DNA from: Nitrospira sp.
GTDB taxonomy: Bacteria > Nitrospirota > Nitrospiria > Nitrospirales > Nitrospiraceae
Reading direction: 5' to 3'
NCBI GenBank assembly: GCA_009594995.1
Contig: VOPR01000014.1
Span: forward strand, 62,001 to 126,000
DNA: 64,000 nucleotides
Within the stretch, counting starts at the first letter, position 1, and the number at the start of each line of letters is the position of its first letter. This document shows positions 63,372 to 64,000 of the stretch, one piece after another. A program made the translations under genes and the position numbers. The notes below the pieces were generated by a model that saw only the letters and a program-made list of their open reading frames with translations, did not search any database and was not told the origin of the DNA.

Positions 63372-64000
63372 GCGTCCCACTGCAGCCTCCGCGCCCCCAG
63401 CGATCATCAAGCCTATCGATGCGTCGCGTCTGAAGACCTATCCACTTCAGCGGCGGCACAGCAAGGTGCAGGTCTCCAATTTTGCCAAGGTCTGGACCAA
63501 AGGGCGCTCGTTCGCACGGTTTCTCGATTCGCTCCCCGATATCCTGGCGGTCAAAACGTTGCGCGAAGTGGCGAAGGCCATTGCCAAAGCGCATCGTCGT
63601 GGCCGGCCCGTGATTGTCGGCATGGGCGCCCATGTGGTGAAGGTGGGGCTGGGCCCTCTGCTGGTGGACCTCATGGAGCGCGGCATCGTCACCGCCCTGG
63701 CCATGAACGGAGCCGTCATCATCCATGACTTCGAGCTGGCGTTTATGGGGCACACGTCTGAGGAAGTGGACGCGGAAATCGATTCCGGTCGGTTCGGCAT
63801 GGCGGAAGAAACCGGCCGCATGCTCAATGAAGCGATCACGCTGGGGATGAAAGAGGGCCAGGGGCTCGGCGAATCGCTCGGCTCTTACATTCATCGACGC
63901 AAACAGCAATTTCCGCATCGCGCCACCAGCCTGCTGGCAACCGGCTTCCGGCTGGGCCTTCCCGTGACCGTCCACGTGGCCGTCGGTACCGATATCATCC
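63355..64000 (+). CDS. Conserved protein with Rossmann-like fold (cut at window end)
   Basis: The frame is open from a TTG at 63355 (GAGG nine bases before) to the window end; an in-frame ATG at 63322 overlaps gmhA. The first residues are basic. Readable motifs are VIVGMGAHVVKVGLGPLLVDLMERG, which suggests a phosphate-binding loop, and TALAMNGAVIIHDFELAF. I do not recall a firm family; the fold is loosely like deoxyhypusine synthase, but this is a guess. Its position directly after gmhA suggests a role in heptose or LPS synthesis. Confidence 0.7.
   Translation, partial: MPTRRKRPTAASAPPAIIKPIDASRLKTYPLQRRHSKVQVSNFAKVWTKGRSFARFLDSLPDILAVKTLREVAKAIAKAHRRGRPVIVGMGAHVVKVGLGPLLVDLMERGIVTALAMNGAVIIHDFELAFMGHTSEEVDAEIDSGRFGMAEETGRMLNEAITLGMKEGQGLGESLGSYIHRRKQQFPHRATSLLATGFRLGLPVTVHVAVGTDII

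Overview
The window looks like a chromosomal segment of a Nitrospira-type bacterium (phylum Nitrospirota). This is inferred from a copper nitrite reductase (NirK), abundant secreted and outer-membrane proteins, a glucosylglycerate-type osmolyte locus, a hydrogenase-4-like membrane complex, and GC-rich coding sequence with an LPS-bearing Gram-negative envelope (LptE, GmhA, a porin). The taxon rests on gene content only; no search was run. I see no rRNA, CRISPR array, insertion sequence, phage or integrase. One tRNA (His) is present.

Layout. 1-1.4 kb: end-truncated TPR-like protein with a 70-residue repeat. 1.9-5.1 kb: osmolyte locus (HAD-IIB phosphatase converging on gpgS, a mechanosensitive-channel-like protein and a small membrane protein). 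5.5-7.0 kb: three PilZ-only proteins and tRNA-His. 7.1-12.4 kb: housekeeping genes pyrF, rpsT and the leuS-lptE-holA operon. 12.7-19.5 kb: methyltransferase, large hybrid histidine kinase, HAD nucleotidase, der. 19.8-25.8 kb: secreted proteins, an ECF sigma factor with zinc-finger anti-sigma protein and cytochrome c, PEGA lipoprotein, zinc alcohol dehydrogenase. 26.0-32.2 kb: nirK, M20 dipeptidase, dehydrogenase, lipoprotein, porin. 32.4-39.9 kb: six-gene complex I/hydrogenase-4-like operon whose large subunit has lost all four nickel-binding cysteines. 40.1-49.0 kb: DUF1566 protein, two neighbouring membrane metalloprotease-like proteins, an HTH-metallo-beta-lactamase fusion, and a pyk - secreted protein - HAD - M16 - M16 operon. 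49.2-51.6 kb: fusion of a histidine-phosphatase domain to a phosphofructokinase domain. 51.8-53.2 kb: barnase-like RNase with barstar-like inhibitor, then YidB. 53.3-55.9 kb: two paralogous small Cys proteins, hemL, an acidic small protein. 56.1-59.3 kb: nuclease, DHFR-like, META and SGNH proteins. 59.4-61.2 kb: ybgC coupled to a 37-residue membrane peptide, and a stand-alone CARF protein. 61.3-64.0 kb: NfeD, stomatin, gmhA and a truncated conserved protein.

The strongest candidates for something under-described are the histidine phosphatase-phosphofructokinase fusion with altered sugar-phosphate residues (49237-51576), the CARF protein with no CRISPR locus nearby (59937-61193), and the nickel-site-less Hyf-like complex that also lacks its ferredoxin-type subunits (32372-39863). 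Several genes appear to start within about ten bases of a sigma70-like -10 box, which suggests leaderless transcripts.
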